Positions 26,902 to 34,780 of a stretch of DNA of 64,000 nt are shown piece by piece. The translations under genes were made by a program, and so were the position numbers. The stretch covers positions 1 through 64,000 of the forward strand of contig JAICWP010000013.1 of NCBI GenBank assembly GCA_025934735.1, given 5' to 3'. The DNA is from Terriglobales bacterium (GTDB lineage Bacteria > Acidobacteriota > Terriglobia > Terriglobales > Acidobacteriaceae). The notes beneath the pieces were generated by a model, which had not been told where the DNA came from, did no database searches, and saw nothing but the letters and a program-made list of their open reading frames with translations. The stretch's first letter is position 1. Each line of letters begins with the position of its first letter.

Positions 26902-28419
26902 ATGCTGCGTCCTGATTACAAGGAGTTTGTGCATCTGGCGTCCGGGGCCACGCTGGTGCCGGTCGCCAAATCCATCACCGCCGACCTGCTGACTCCGGTC
27001 TCCGCCTTCCTGGCCATCGCCGGCGAGGAACCGGGGTCGTTTCTGCTCGAATCGGTGGAGGCTGGAGAGAGAATCGGGCGCTACACCTTTCTGGGTTCGC
27101 GGCCGTACATGCAAGTGCAATCGCGCGGGGCCGAAATTACGGTGGAACGCAGAGGCAAGGTGGAGCGCTCCACCGGCAACATCTTTCACGCGGTGCAGCA
27201 GATTTTGCGCCAGCACCGGGCAGCGGTGGTCCCGGAACTGCCTCCCTTCACGGCGGGCGCAGTGGGTTACTTTGCCTATGACGTTGTGCGTCAGCTGGAG
27301 AAGATCGGCGAGCACGCCAAAGATGACTTGCACCCCCCTGACTGTGTGCTGATGTTCTACGACCGGCTGCTGGCGTTCGACCACCTGCGCCACCAGATCC
27401 ACATCATCGCCGCCGCGGACGTAACTGGGGAGAGCCCACGGCGAGCGTATGACCGCGCTCTCGGCGACATTGCCGCAATCGAGAAGAAGCTGGCGACGGG
27501 GCTGCGGCGGCTGCAACCGCGCGAGGGCCGGCGCGTTTCCGGAACTTTGAAAGTGCGGCACCGCACCAGCCGCGCCGATTACGTGCGCGGCGTGAAGCGC
27601 ATGAAGGAATACATCGGGGCGGGTGACATTTTCCAGGCCGTGCTGTCGCAGCGGCTGGAGTTCGAACCGGGAGCAGAGCCCTTCAATCTTTATCGCGCGC
27701 TGCGCACCGTGAATCCCTCGCCCTACATGTATTTTTTGCGCCTGCGTGAACTGGGAGCAGGAAACAGCAAGCGCAGGGGCGAGATGCTGCAAATCCTGGG
27801 CTCGTCGCCGGAGATGCTGGTTCGGGTGAGCGGACGGCGGCTGGAATACCGGCCCATTGCCGGAACTCACCCACGAGGCTGGGACGAAGCAGAGGACCAG
27901 CGGCTCGAGCAACAGATGCGGGGAGACGAAAAGGAGCGGGCGGAGCACGTCATGCTGGTGGACTTGGGGCGCAACGACATTGGCCGGGTCAGCGAGTACG
28001 GGTCTGTTTCTGTGCCCAAGCTGATGTACGTGGAACGCTACTCGCATGTAATGCATCTTGTGTCGGCGGTTGAGGGCCGCCTCCGGGAGGGGCTGGACCC
28101 CATTGACGCTCTGGCTGCATGTTTTCCCGCGGGAACACTAACCGGCGCGCCCAAAGTGCGGGCCATGCAGATTATTGAAGAGTTGGAACCGGTGCGGCGC
28201 GGGGTTTACGGCGGATCGGTGCTCTACGCTGATTTCGCAGGGAACCTGGATTCTTGTATCGCCATTCGCACCATGGTGGTGAAGGGTAAGCGCGCCTACC
28301 TGCAGGCGGGTGCGGGCATCGTGGCCGACTCTGATCCCGAAAGCGAATACCAGGAGTGTCTCAACAAGGCGCAAGCCGGGCTGCGGGCGGTGCAGCTGGC
28401 GCGCGGCGGGCTGGAATAA
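26902..28419 (+). CDS. trpE: Anthranilate synthase component I
   Basis: 505 residues from the ATG at 26902; a GTG seven codons earlier is possible. FLLESVEAGERIGRYTFLGSRP carries the LLES motif used in Trp feedback inhibition, which favours TrpE over PabB. The chorismate-binding half shows YVRGVKRMKEYIGAGDIFQAVLSQR, RPIAGTHPRG, ELVMLVDLGRNDIGRVS-like AEHVMLVDLGRNDIGRVS, ACFPAGTLTGAPKVRAMQIIEELEP and AGAGIVADSDPESEYQEC. It makes anthranilate from chorismate with TrpG, which is not in the window. No other trp gene is adjacent. Confidence 0.9.
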   Translation: MLRPDYKEFVHLASGATLVPVAKSITADLLTPVSAFLAIAGEEPGSFLLESVEAGERIGRYTFLGSRPYMQVQSRGAEITVERRGKVERSTGNIFHAVQQILRQHRAAVVPELPPFTAGAVGYFAYDVVRQLEKIGEHAKDDLHPPDCVLMFYDRLLAFDHLRHQIHIIAAADVTGESPRRAYDRALGDIAAIEKKLATGLRRLQPREGRRVSGTLKVRHRTSRADYVRGVKRMKEYIGAGDIFQAVLSQRLEFEPGAEPFNLYRALRTVNPSPYMYFLRLRELGAGNSKRRGEMLQILGSSPEMLVRVSGRRLEYRPIAGTHPRGWDEAEDQRLEQQMRGDEKERAEHVMLVDLGRNDIGRVSEYGSVSVPKLMYVERYSHVMHLVSAVEGRLREGLDPIDALAACFPAGTLTGAPKVRAMQIIEELEPVRRGVYGGSVLYADFAGNLDSCIAIRTMVVKGKRAYLQAGAGIVADSDPESEYQECLNKAQAGLRAVQLARGGLE

Positions 28420-28423
28420 TTTC

Positions 28424-28452
28424 CTCACCGCCGAGACGCAGAGGGCGCGGAG
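28424..28452. repeat. Dispersed cacggagacac-type repeat, copy 2
   Basis: CTCACCGCCGAGACGCAGAG then GGCGCGGAG, lying 5 bp after the trpE stop. About 70% identical by eye to 4351-4379. Like the longer repeats, it sits at a gene's 3' end. Confidence 0.45.
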
Positions 28453-28566
28453 AAATCAGGAAGGTAAGCGTCTTTTCTTCCAGGGCGAGCCGCCTCGCAA
28501 GCCATGCCGGTAACCTCAGCTCAGAATGGCAGTTCTGAATGACAGTTCCGCCAAATCATTGGCTTC

Positions 28567-29454
28567 TCAGCGAGGGCGGATGCCAACCACGCCCAGCATG
28601 CGACCGACCTTTCCTTTTTCTTTCCGATACGAGAACAGCAGATCGGTGCGGCAGGAGGTGCAGAGCGGAGAGGCGCTGATGTTTTTCGCAGGCACGCCGG
28701 TATCCAGCAACTGGCGCGTGTTGGCGGCTACCAGGTCGAGAAAGAGCAGGGTTTCCTCCGGCCCGTGCCCAGGAGCGCGGGCGGTAAGAAACAGCAGCGG
28801 ATATTTCTCATGGACGGGGTTGGACTCGCGCGCCTCGCGGAAGAGTTCAGCCGCGTAAGCGAACTGCGAATGGAACTTATCCCGCACCTCCTCGCCCACC
28901 TGGTAACAACAGGAGTGGATGCCGGGTCCGATGGCCGCACGCAGATCGCGGGGCTGACTACCGAATTGCCGCCGCATTTCGCCCACGCCTTTTTCCACGA
29001 TGCGTTTCAGGGTGCCGCGCCAGCCGGCATGGAATGCGCCGACCGCGCGGCGTTTCGAATCCACCATCAGTACCGGAAGGCAGTCGGCGGTTTGCACGCC
29101 CAGCAGCAGGCCAGGGGAGTCGGTAATCAGGCCATCACCGGTGGGGTGGAGGTCGCCTGAGTTCACGTAGTGAATCAGGTCCGAATGTACCTGGCGCTGG
29201 GTGGCCATATGCCAACTGGTGGAGCCTGCGCCTAGGGCGCGCAGAAAGCTCTGACGGTTGTGTTCCACAGCGGTGCGGGTGTCCTCCTCGGTGAATCCCA
29301 GATTCAGCGAAGAACCGCCATACCCCTCAGAGCAACCACCGACACGAGTGCTGAAGCCGTGCACCAGCCAGGAAAAATTGAAGATTTCTGATTGAAGAAT
29401 TTCGATTTTGGTGTTTCTCGCGCGTGTTGTTGTGGCCCGGGTTTTCGCCCCCAT
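28567..29454 (-). CDS. pgeF: Peptidoglycan editing factor PgeF (YfiH/multicopper polyphenol oxidase family)
   Basis: 295 residues from the ATG at 29454. VHGFSTRVGGCSEGYGGSSLNLG is the N-terminal signature. QVHSDLIHYV, QTADCLPVLMVDSKRRAVGAFHAGWRGTLKRIVEKG and AIGPGIHSCCYQVGEEV carry the family's catalytic/metal His and Cys residues, and the end shows CTSCRTDLLFSYRKEKGKVGRM. The family includes purine nucleoside phosphorylase/laccase activities and, in E. coli, removal of L-Ser-containing muropeptide precursors. The gene name is by family; substrate not proven. Confidence 0.88.
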   Translation of the reverse strand: MGAKTRATTTRARNTKIEILQSEIFNFSWLVHGFSTRVGGCSEGYGGSSLNLGFTEEDTRTAVEHNRQSFLRALGAGSTSWHMATQRQVHSDLIHYVNSGDLHPTGDGLITDSPGLLLGVQTADCLPVLMVDSKRRAVGAFHAGWRGTLKRIVEKGVGEMRRQFGSQPRDLRAAIGPGIHSCCYQVGEEVRDKFHSQFAYAAELFREARESNPVHEKYPLLFLTARAPGHGPEETLLFLDLVAANTRQLLDTGVPAKNISASPLCTSCRTDLLFSYRKEKGKVGRMLGVVGIRPR

Positions 29455-29552
29455 CGGCTCATTGTAGCTGGTGGCGAGATGGGGGGAGTAAAAGCCAAAC
29501 ACTAAGAGCCAACGGCCGAGTCGGACGGCTTCATATATATTGATAGGTCGCC

Positions 29553-29909
29553 ATGTACGAGGATTTTCGCGCTACCGAACGCTGGTCGGAAGAAGAGGTG
29601 CACTGTCTTTACCAGGCGCTGGTGCTGGCCATCTCCACGCGCCATGCGGACGCGGTGGATATCAAGTTCCTGGCCAACGGCCGCCCGGTATGGATCGCCC
29701 TGCCGCTGCCCGGGTGGGTGGAATACGGCAAGCGCACGAGCAAGGTCATAACCGACCCTCTGGCGGTGCAGATTGCAGGACATTATTTAAAGAGGGCGAT
29801 CGAATCAGGCGAAGACGGCGGCCGCGAGTTGCACGCCCTGACCGTGGAACAAATGCTCGAGCATCTGGAGGCGGTACTGGAAGAGGCACGCAGCGGCGTG
29901 CCCGCGTGA
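29553..29909 (+). CDS. Conserved-looking hypothetical protein
   Basis: 118 residues with no signal peptide or membrane segment. MYEDFRATERWSEEEVHCLYQALVLAISTRHADAV is followed by DIKFLANGRPVWIALPLPGWVEYG, then helical segments ending in MLEHLEAVLEEARSG. The frame has normal codon use, starts with ATG and is followed by a terminator that overlaps its last codons, so it is very likely expressed. No family recognised. Confidence 0.65.
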   Translation: MYEDFRATERWSEEEVHCLYQALVLAISTRHADAVDIKFLANGRPVWIALPLPGWVEYGKRTSKVITDPLAVQIAGHYLKRAIESGEDGGRELHALTVEQMLEHLEAVLEEARSGVPA

Positions 29910-29934
29910 AAAGCAACCCTGGCACGCTTTTTTC
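29897..29934 (+). terminator. Rho-independent terminator
   Basis: GCGTGCC (29897-29903) pairs with GGCACGC (29922-29928), followed by TTTTTT. The stem's left arm overlaps the last codons of the hypothetical gene ending at 29909. The 18-nt loop is long. Confidence 0.75.
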
Positions 29935-29938
29935 GGAT

Positions 29939-29954
29939 CACAACCTATTGTGAC
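29939..29954. promoter_or_regulatory. Dyad TCACAA-N4-TTGTGA upstream of pckA
   Basis: Six-base arms with perfect inverted symmetry around CCTA, about 70 bp upstream of the predicted pckA promoter. The spacing TCACA-N6-TGTGA is found again at 47325-47340 before the cytochrome operon. It has operator-like geometry; the binding protein is unknown. Confidence 0.45.
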
Positions 29955-30025
29955 CAAAGACACTTTCCTGCATCCGCTGGACCAGAGACAATCAGAGCCC
30001 GATTACTGCCCCTGAGGCCGCCAAC

Positions 30026-30054
30026 TTGGAAGGCGTGACGGTTTAGGGCACAAT
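30026..30054 (+). promoter_or_regulatory. Probable sigma70-type promoter of pckA
   Basis: TTGGAA at 30026-30031 and CACAAT at 30049-30054 are separated by 17 bp, 30 bp before the ATG. Each hexamer matches the consensus at four positions. Confidence 0.4.
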
Positions 30055-30083
30055 ATCCGGTCTGTCTGCAAGGAGCTGCACTC

Positions 30084-31667
30084 ATGTCCCCAGCCATTCA
30101 ACCCAGCTTGGCGGAATTGTTGCGCCACGGAAAAGTGCACCGCAACCTGAATGCCGCGCCTCTGGTGGAGATTGCCATTCGCCGGGGCGAGGCCCAGCTG
30201 GCCAGCAATGGGGCGCTGGTCGCCTACACCGGGCGCACCGGGCGTTCTCCCAAGGACAAGTTCACCATCAAAGATGAGCTGACTGCGGACCGCGTGCACT
30301 GGGGCGGCATCAACCAGCCGTTCGAACGGGAAAAGTTCGACGCTCTTTATGACAGGGTGGTGGAGCACCTGCGCGACCGCGAGTTGTTCGTGCAGGACCT
30401 GTTCGCCGGCGCGGACCCACAGTATCGCCTGCCGGTGCGGGTTATCACGGAGCATGCCTGGCAGAGCCTGTTCGCGCGCCAGCTTTTCATTCGTCCCACA
30501 GCACAAGAGCTGCACAGCCATCAGGCGGACTTCCTGGTAGTCGCGGCTCCCGAATTTCATGCCGACCCGCTGCGCGACGGCACCAACTCCGGCGCCTTCA
30601 TCCTGGTGAACTTCACGCGGCGCATGATCCTGATCGGGGGCACGGCTTACGCAGGCGAAATCAAAAAGTGCATCTTCGGAGTCATGAATTTCCTGATGCC
30701 GCCGCGCGACGTCTTTCCCATGCACTGCTCGGCCAATATCGGCAAGGACGGGATGACGGCGCTGTTCTTCGGGCTTTCGGGCACGGGCAAGACCACGCTT
30801 TCCGCCGACCCCAACCGACGCCTGATCGGCGATGACGAGCACGGCTGGAGCCAGCAGGGCATTTTCAATTTCGAAGGCGGGTGCTACGCCAAGTGCATCC
30901 GGCTTTCGCAGCAGAAGGAGCCGCAAATCTGGAATGCGATCCGCTTCGGGTGCGTGCTGGAAAATGTGGTGCTGCAGCCGGAAACCAATGTTCCCAGCTA
31001 CGATGATGAGAGCGTGACCGAAAACACGCGCGCTGCCTACCCGGTGGAGTTCATCGAAAACGCTGAGATACCCGGCATCGGTGGCCATCCCAAGCACGTG
31101 GTTTTCCTGACCGCCGATGCCTTCGGGGTGCTGCCCCCCATTTCCCGCCTTAACACAGAGCAGGCCATGTATCACTTCCTCTCCGGCTACACGGCCAAGG
31201 TGGCGGGCACGGAAGCCGGGCTGGGCAAGGAACCGCTGGCTACTTTCTCCACCTGCTTTGCTTCGCCCTTCCTGCCGCTGCGGCCGAAGGTGTATGCGGA
31301 GATGCTGGGCCGCCGCTTGCGCGAGCACAAAGCCAGTTGCTGGCTGATCAACACCGGCTGGCAAGGCGGCAAATTCGGAGTGGGGCGGCGCATGGACCTG
31401 AACTACACGCGCGCCATGGTGCGCGCCGCTGTGGAAGACCGCCTGAACGATGTGGAGTACGAGGTCGAACCGGCTTTCGGATTGAGCATTCCCAAGAACG
31501 TGCCCGACGTCCCCCGCGATCTGCTGGCGCCGCGGAATGCGTGGTCGGACAAGCTGGCTTATGACCGCGCCGCGCAGGAGCTTTCCGAGCGGTTTGCCCG
31601 CAACTTTGAGAAATTTGAAGCGCCGGAGGAAGTGCGCGCGGCAGGGCCGGCGCCGGTCCGCAGATAA
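30084..31667 (+). CDS. pckA: Phosphoenolpyruvate carboxykinase (ATP)
   Basis: 527 residues, the normal length. YTGRTGRSPKDKF is the N-terminal oxaloacetate-binding segment. MHCSANIG, the kinase-1a loop GLSGTGKTTLSADPNR, kinase-2 GDDEHGW, and FNFEGGCYAKCI match the ATP-dependent family signature, and NTGWQGG is near the C-terminus. It converts oxaloacetate to PEP in gluconeogenesis, or the reverse during fermentation. The ribosome binding site AAGGAG precedes the ATG. It is convergent with the small monooxygenase-like gene. Confidence 0.95.
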   Translation: MSPAIQPSLAELLRHGKVHRNLNAAPLVEIAIRRGEAQLASNGALVAYTGRTGRSPKDKFTIKDELTADRVHWGGINQPFEREKFDALYDRVVEHLRDRELFVQDLFAGADPQYRLPVRVITEHAWQSLFARQLFIRPTAQELHSHQADFLVVAAPEFHADPLRDGTNSGAFILVNFTRRMILIGGTAYAGEIKKCIFGVMNFLMPPRDVFPMHCSANIGKDGMTALFFGLSGTGKTTLSADPNRRLIGDDEHGWSQQGIFNFEGGCYAKCIRLSQQKEPQIWNAIRFGCVLENVVLQPETNVPSYDDESVTENTRAAYPVEFIENAEIPGIGGHPKHVVFLTADAFGVLPPISRLNTEQAMYHFLSGYTAKVAGTEAGLGKEPLATFSTCFASPFLPLRPKVYAEMLGRRLREHKASCWLINTGWQGGKFGVGRRMDLNYTRAMVRAAVEDRLNDVEYEVEPAFGLSIPKNVPDVPRDLLAPRNAWSDKLAYDRAAQELSERFARNFEKFEAPEEVRAAGPAPVRR

Positions 31668-31676
31668 CAGGTGCTT

Positions 31677-31997
31677 CTAGGCGGCTTGCTTACTGGTGTC
31701 GGATTTCTCATCCACCTGCATCCCTATCCAGCGCCCTCGCGGTTCGGCCGCCAGTTGATTGGCCAGCACTATATTGGGGTGTCCGCTGTAGCGCTTTTTG
31801 ACCGTTTCCACCGCCTCACGGCTGGTCCAATGACTGATGACCAGCACGTGACCGGCATCGTCCAGATCGCGTACGATTTCATGATCAACGTAGCCGGGAC
31901 ACTGGCGCATGTCCTGCCAGATCTTGCGCGTCACTTCCAGCCCGCCTTCCGCGCTCGCCAGGGAAAAATGCGACTCCCACAGTACCGTCACGTTCAT
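31677..31997 (-). CDS. Antibiotic-biosynthesis-monooxygenase-like dimeric alpha-beta barrel protein
   Basis: 106 residues. A ferredoxin-like fold pattern is visible: MNVTVLWESHFSL, helix GGLEVTRKIWQDMRQCPGYVDHEIVRDLDDAGHVLVISHWTSREAVETVKKRY. P-G-Y-x-x-x-E and VISHWTSREA are hallmarks of ABM-domain proteins. Some members degrade heme or act on quinones, many are uncharacterised. Function here unknown. Confidence 0.7.
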   Translation of the reverse strand: MNVTVLWESHFSLASAEGGLEVTRKIWQDMRQCPGYVDHEIVRDLDDAGHVLVISHWTSREAVETVKKRYSGHPNIVLANQLAAEPRGRWIGMQVDEKSDTSKQAA

Positions 31998-32059
31998 CGT
32001 GTTCTCCGTCAGATGATTATGATGACCGTGGCGAGCAGAAGGTCGTAAGCAAGATTGCT

Positions 32060-33985
32060 TTAGGAGGATTTGTCCGGTAGCTCAATACGGCGCACCAGTC
32101 GTTGAAAGCGCGGGTCGTGACGCAGAGGTTCAAATCTCCGGTTTGGAACCTTGATGTAAGTGAGTTCCGGATCACGTTCCTGGTAAGCCTTATCTAGCCA
32201 GGCGAAAGCCTGGTTCCGTTCCCCCAAGGCGCCGTAGAGGATGGCAATGGCGCCGGAGGGCGCTCGTCCTCGCGCATGCAGTGCCTTGATTTCGGTAAGT
32301 ATGCGGCGCGCCTCCTTACGGTTTCCGGCAGCGGCTTGGGCAAAACCCAGGTCCAACAGTAAATCGGTGTCGTGGCTTCCCGACAGTTGCACCGCCTTTT
32401 GAAACTCTTCAATGGCTTCGTTGCGTTTTCCTTGAGAGAGATAAGCCCAGCCCAGGGTCTGGTGGGCGGGGGCAAAATGGGGATCCAGTTGCAGAGTTAT
32501 CCGTATTTGTTCCATCGCCTCCTGCAAGTGGTTAGACACGAGCAGCCTGCCGGCCAAGGCATTGTTGACCGGCAAAGAAACGGGATCAAGTTCCCGGGCG
32601 CGCTTCTCCTCGGCAATGCCCTCATCCAACCGTCCCACATACGTCAGGTAGCCGGCGTACCAGTGGTGAGCGCGCGCATCCCCCGGGTTAAGTTCGAGGG
32701 CGCGCTTGTACTCCCGCTCAGCGGTTGCCCAATCCCACTCGTGGGTTTCAGCGATGAAACCGAGAGAGGCGTGGGGTTCGGCCAGAGTGTCATCCAGGGC
32801 AATAGCTTTGAGGGCCGCGGCCTTGGCCCGCGAAAGGGCGTCCTTGGAGGGAAGGTCGCCGCGAAAACCGAGCAAAGCGCAGGCATCAGCCAGGCCGCTG
32901 TAGCCTAAAGCGTAGTCCGGATCCCGGGTAACTGCCTGCTGGAAATAGGCGACGCTTCGCTTCAGCGCGTCTTCTGTGCTCTGGTTGAGGTAGTAGCGAC
33001 CCTTCAGATAGTCCTCGTAGGCTTCGGGGTCCAGTTCCTGCGTTTCGGCCAGACCCAGTTGCGCCTGAGGTGAGAGGGTAACTCTGACTTGGCGAACTAT
33101 GGTTTGGGCAATTTCTGCTTGCAACCTGAGGATGCTGCGATTTTGCCGCTGGTATTCTTTTGCCCAGATGTGCTCGTCGGTAGCACCGCGAATAAGTTGC
33201 ACGTTGACCCGAACTTGACTGCCCTCGCGCAGCACCGAGCCTTCAACGATGGCGTCCACCTGCAGCGCCCGGGCAATCTCGGGCACCGACTGGCGAGTGT
33301 CCTTGAAGCGCATGACCGAGGTACGAGAAATGATGCGGAGGCCGCGGATGCTGGAGAGCCGCCCGATGAGTTCCTCAGTCATGCCGTCAGCAAAATATTC
33401 CTGCGCAGGATCACCGGAGAGGTTTTTCAAAGGCAGAACCGCCAGCGAAGTGATAGCTGGCTCGCTGGCGCGCCGCGCGGCAAGGCCGCGCTTCAGCGCC
33501 CAGGCAACCGCCAACAGGGAGAGGACGATTATTATCCCTAGAAATATCCGCGGGCGCACGGAAGCCGCGCTCTCTTTACCTGGCAGGGTAGCCGGGCCGG
33601 AAGCGGACTGGGCCGGAGCCGGGAGGGACGGCGCCGGGTTGGGAGTGCCGTTGCCACAGGTAACTGGAGCGGCAAAGCGATATCCCTTGCCGACGACGGT
33701 TTCCAGGAACCGAGGCCTTTCGGGGTCGTCCCGCAGGGCCCGGCGAACCTTGCGGATGGCGGTGTTAATCCCGTGGTCAACATCGAGGAAGACGTCCTTG
33801 CCCCAAAGGCATTCGGCGATCTCCTCGCGAGACACCAACTCCCCGCGCCGCTGGACCAGCAGGATGAGCAGCTCCATGGGCAGCTTTTCCAGGCGCAACA
33901 GGTGCGCACCGCGCTGGAGCCGATAACTGGCCTGATCGAGTGTGAACTCGCCGAAATGGAATTCCTGGGCCGTAAATCTCCCCAC
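32060..33985 (-). CDS. Membrane-bound winged-helix regulator with TPR repeats (CadC-like)
   Basis: 641 residues with a GTG start. The N-terminal OmpR-type winged helix (FHFGEFTLDQASYRLQRGAHLLRLEKLPMELL to VGKGYRFAAPV) is followed by a Pro-rich linker, one membrane helix near residues 150-170, a TolB-like region (LAVLPLKNLSGDPAQEYFADGMTEELIGRLSSI) and at least six TPR-type repeats. This architecture is strikingly expanded in Acidobacteriota. The membrane topology puts the TPR part in the periplasm and DNA binding inside. Target genes unknown; the divergent secreted protein gene at 34159 is one candidate. Confidence 0.88.
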   Translation of the reverse strand: MGRFTAQEFHFGEFTLDQASYRLQRGAHLLRLEKLPMELLILLVQRRGELVSREEIAECLWGKDVFLDVDHGINTAIRKVRRALRDDPERPRFLETVVGKGYRFAAPVTCGNGTPNPAPSLPAPAQSASGPATLPGKESAASVRPRIFLGIIIVLSLLAVAWALKRGLAARRASEPAITSLAVLPLKNLSGDPAQEYFADGMTEELIGRLSSIRGLRIISRTSVMRFKDTRQSVPEIARALQVDAIVEGSVLREGSQVRVNVQLIRGATDEHIWAKEYQRQNRSILRLQAEIAQTIVRQVRVTLSPQAQLGLAETQELDPEAYEDYLKGRYYLNQSTEDALKRSVAYFQQAVTRDPDYALGYSGLADACALLGFRGDLPSKDALSRAKAAALKAIALDDTLAEPHASLGFIAETHEWDWATAEREYKRALELNPGDARAHHWYAGYLTYVGRLDEGIAEEKRARELDPVSLPVNNALAGRLLVSNHLQEAMEQIRITLQLDPHFAPAHQTLGWAYLSQGKRNEAIEEFQKAVQLSGSHDTDLLLDLGFAQAAAGNRKEARRILTEIKALHARGRAPSGAIAILYGALGERNQAFAWLDKAYQERDPELTYIKVPNRRFEPLRHDPRFQRLVRRIELPDKSS

Positions 33986-34158
33986 AGTTCCGGCCTGTGT
34001 GGCCGAAATGATGCCCTAGAACCGGCTAACAAGCAACTGTCCCAGTAAGTTACAGGTTTATCGGAACTTTATCTCTCCTCCATACCACCTGCATTGCATC
34101 CTCTGGCGGCATGGGAGATAAGCGCAACCCGTAACTAACAACTTTGGGGAGGTTTTCT

Positions 34159-34725
34159 ATGAAGAGCAAAGCTTTGGGGGGCATGGCGGCGATCGTGATC
34201 TTGCTGCTGGTGGCCAGCATGGGCGCTGTAGCCCAAAACGGGGTGCGGTTTAGCGGGTTAATCAACGACTATACGCCGTCAATCGACAACAACCAGACGC
34301 CGGCAGTCAATCTCGGCGGTCCTTGGGAGATTCGCGGGGAGTGGACCTTGACAGTGGATAAAGATGGCAAAGCCGATTTTTCAGCGGCTCTGACCATGGA
34401 GCGCTCCGATGAAGGGGCACTGCTGCAGCCGGGTGGGCTCGACTCTACCTCGGCACGCAAGGCCCACACCCATCACCTCAGGCTCGTGGATGGCACCCTC
34501 ACCGTCATAAATCACGGATTTGAGGTGAGCGGCACGGCCACGCTTACGGGGAATGGGACTGCGCCGCCCAACCCACCCTTTTCGTCGCCATCAATTCCGG
34601 TAAGGATAGACATTACCGGCTCTGACCTGGTGAAGTTTTCCAACATCCAGCTGTTCCTTGAGGGTGATGCGATGAAACACTTCGGATCCCAAGCCGTAAA
34701 CGGGGTGGTCAAGAACTTCCACTAG
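34159..34725 (+). CDS. Secreted hypothetical protein
   Basis: 188 residues from the ATG at 34159 with GGGGAGG upstream. The signal peptide is MKSKALGGMAAIVILLLVAS ending near AVAQ. The mature protein is beta-rich (WEIRGEWTLTVDKDGKADFSAALTMERSD, HHLRLVDGTLTVINHGFEVSGTATLTGNG), with a HTHH cluster and a C-terminal segment FSNIQLFLEGDAMKHFGSQAVNG. No family recognised. Divergent from the winged-helix/TPR gene. Confidence 0.7.
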   Translation: MKSKALGGMAAIVILLLVASMGAVAQNGVRFSGLINDYTPSIDNNQTPAVNLGGPWEIRGEWTLTVDKDGKADFSAALTMERSDEGALLQPGGLDSTSARKAHTHHLRLVDGTLTVINHGFEVSGTATLTGNGTAPPNPPFSSPSIPVRIDITGSDLVKFSNIQLFLEGDAMKHFGSQAVNGVVKNFH

Positions 34726-34780
34726 ACTGAGGGCGAGGAGATTGTGATGGGTGGCGCCGCTGCGGATGCGGCGTCCGCTC

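Noticed and set aside
26902-28419. PabB instead of TrpE
   Set aside because: The N-terminal LLES feedback motif and overall length fit TrpE better. A dual role cannot be excluded.
32120-32160. tRNA-like T-arm string (GGTTCAAATCTCC)
   Set aside because: It lies inside the winged-helix/TPR coding sequence, and no acceptor, D or anticodon arm can be built around it.
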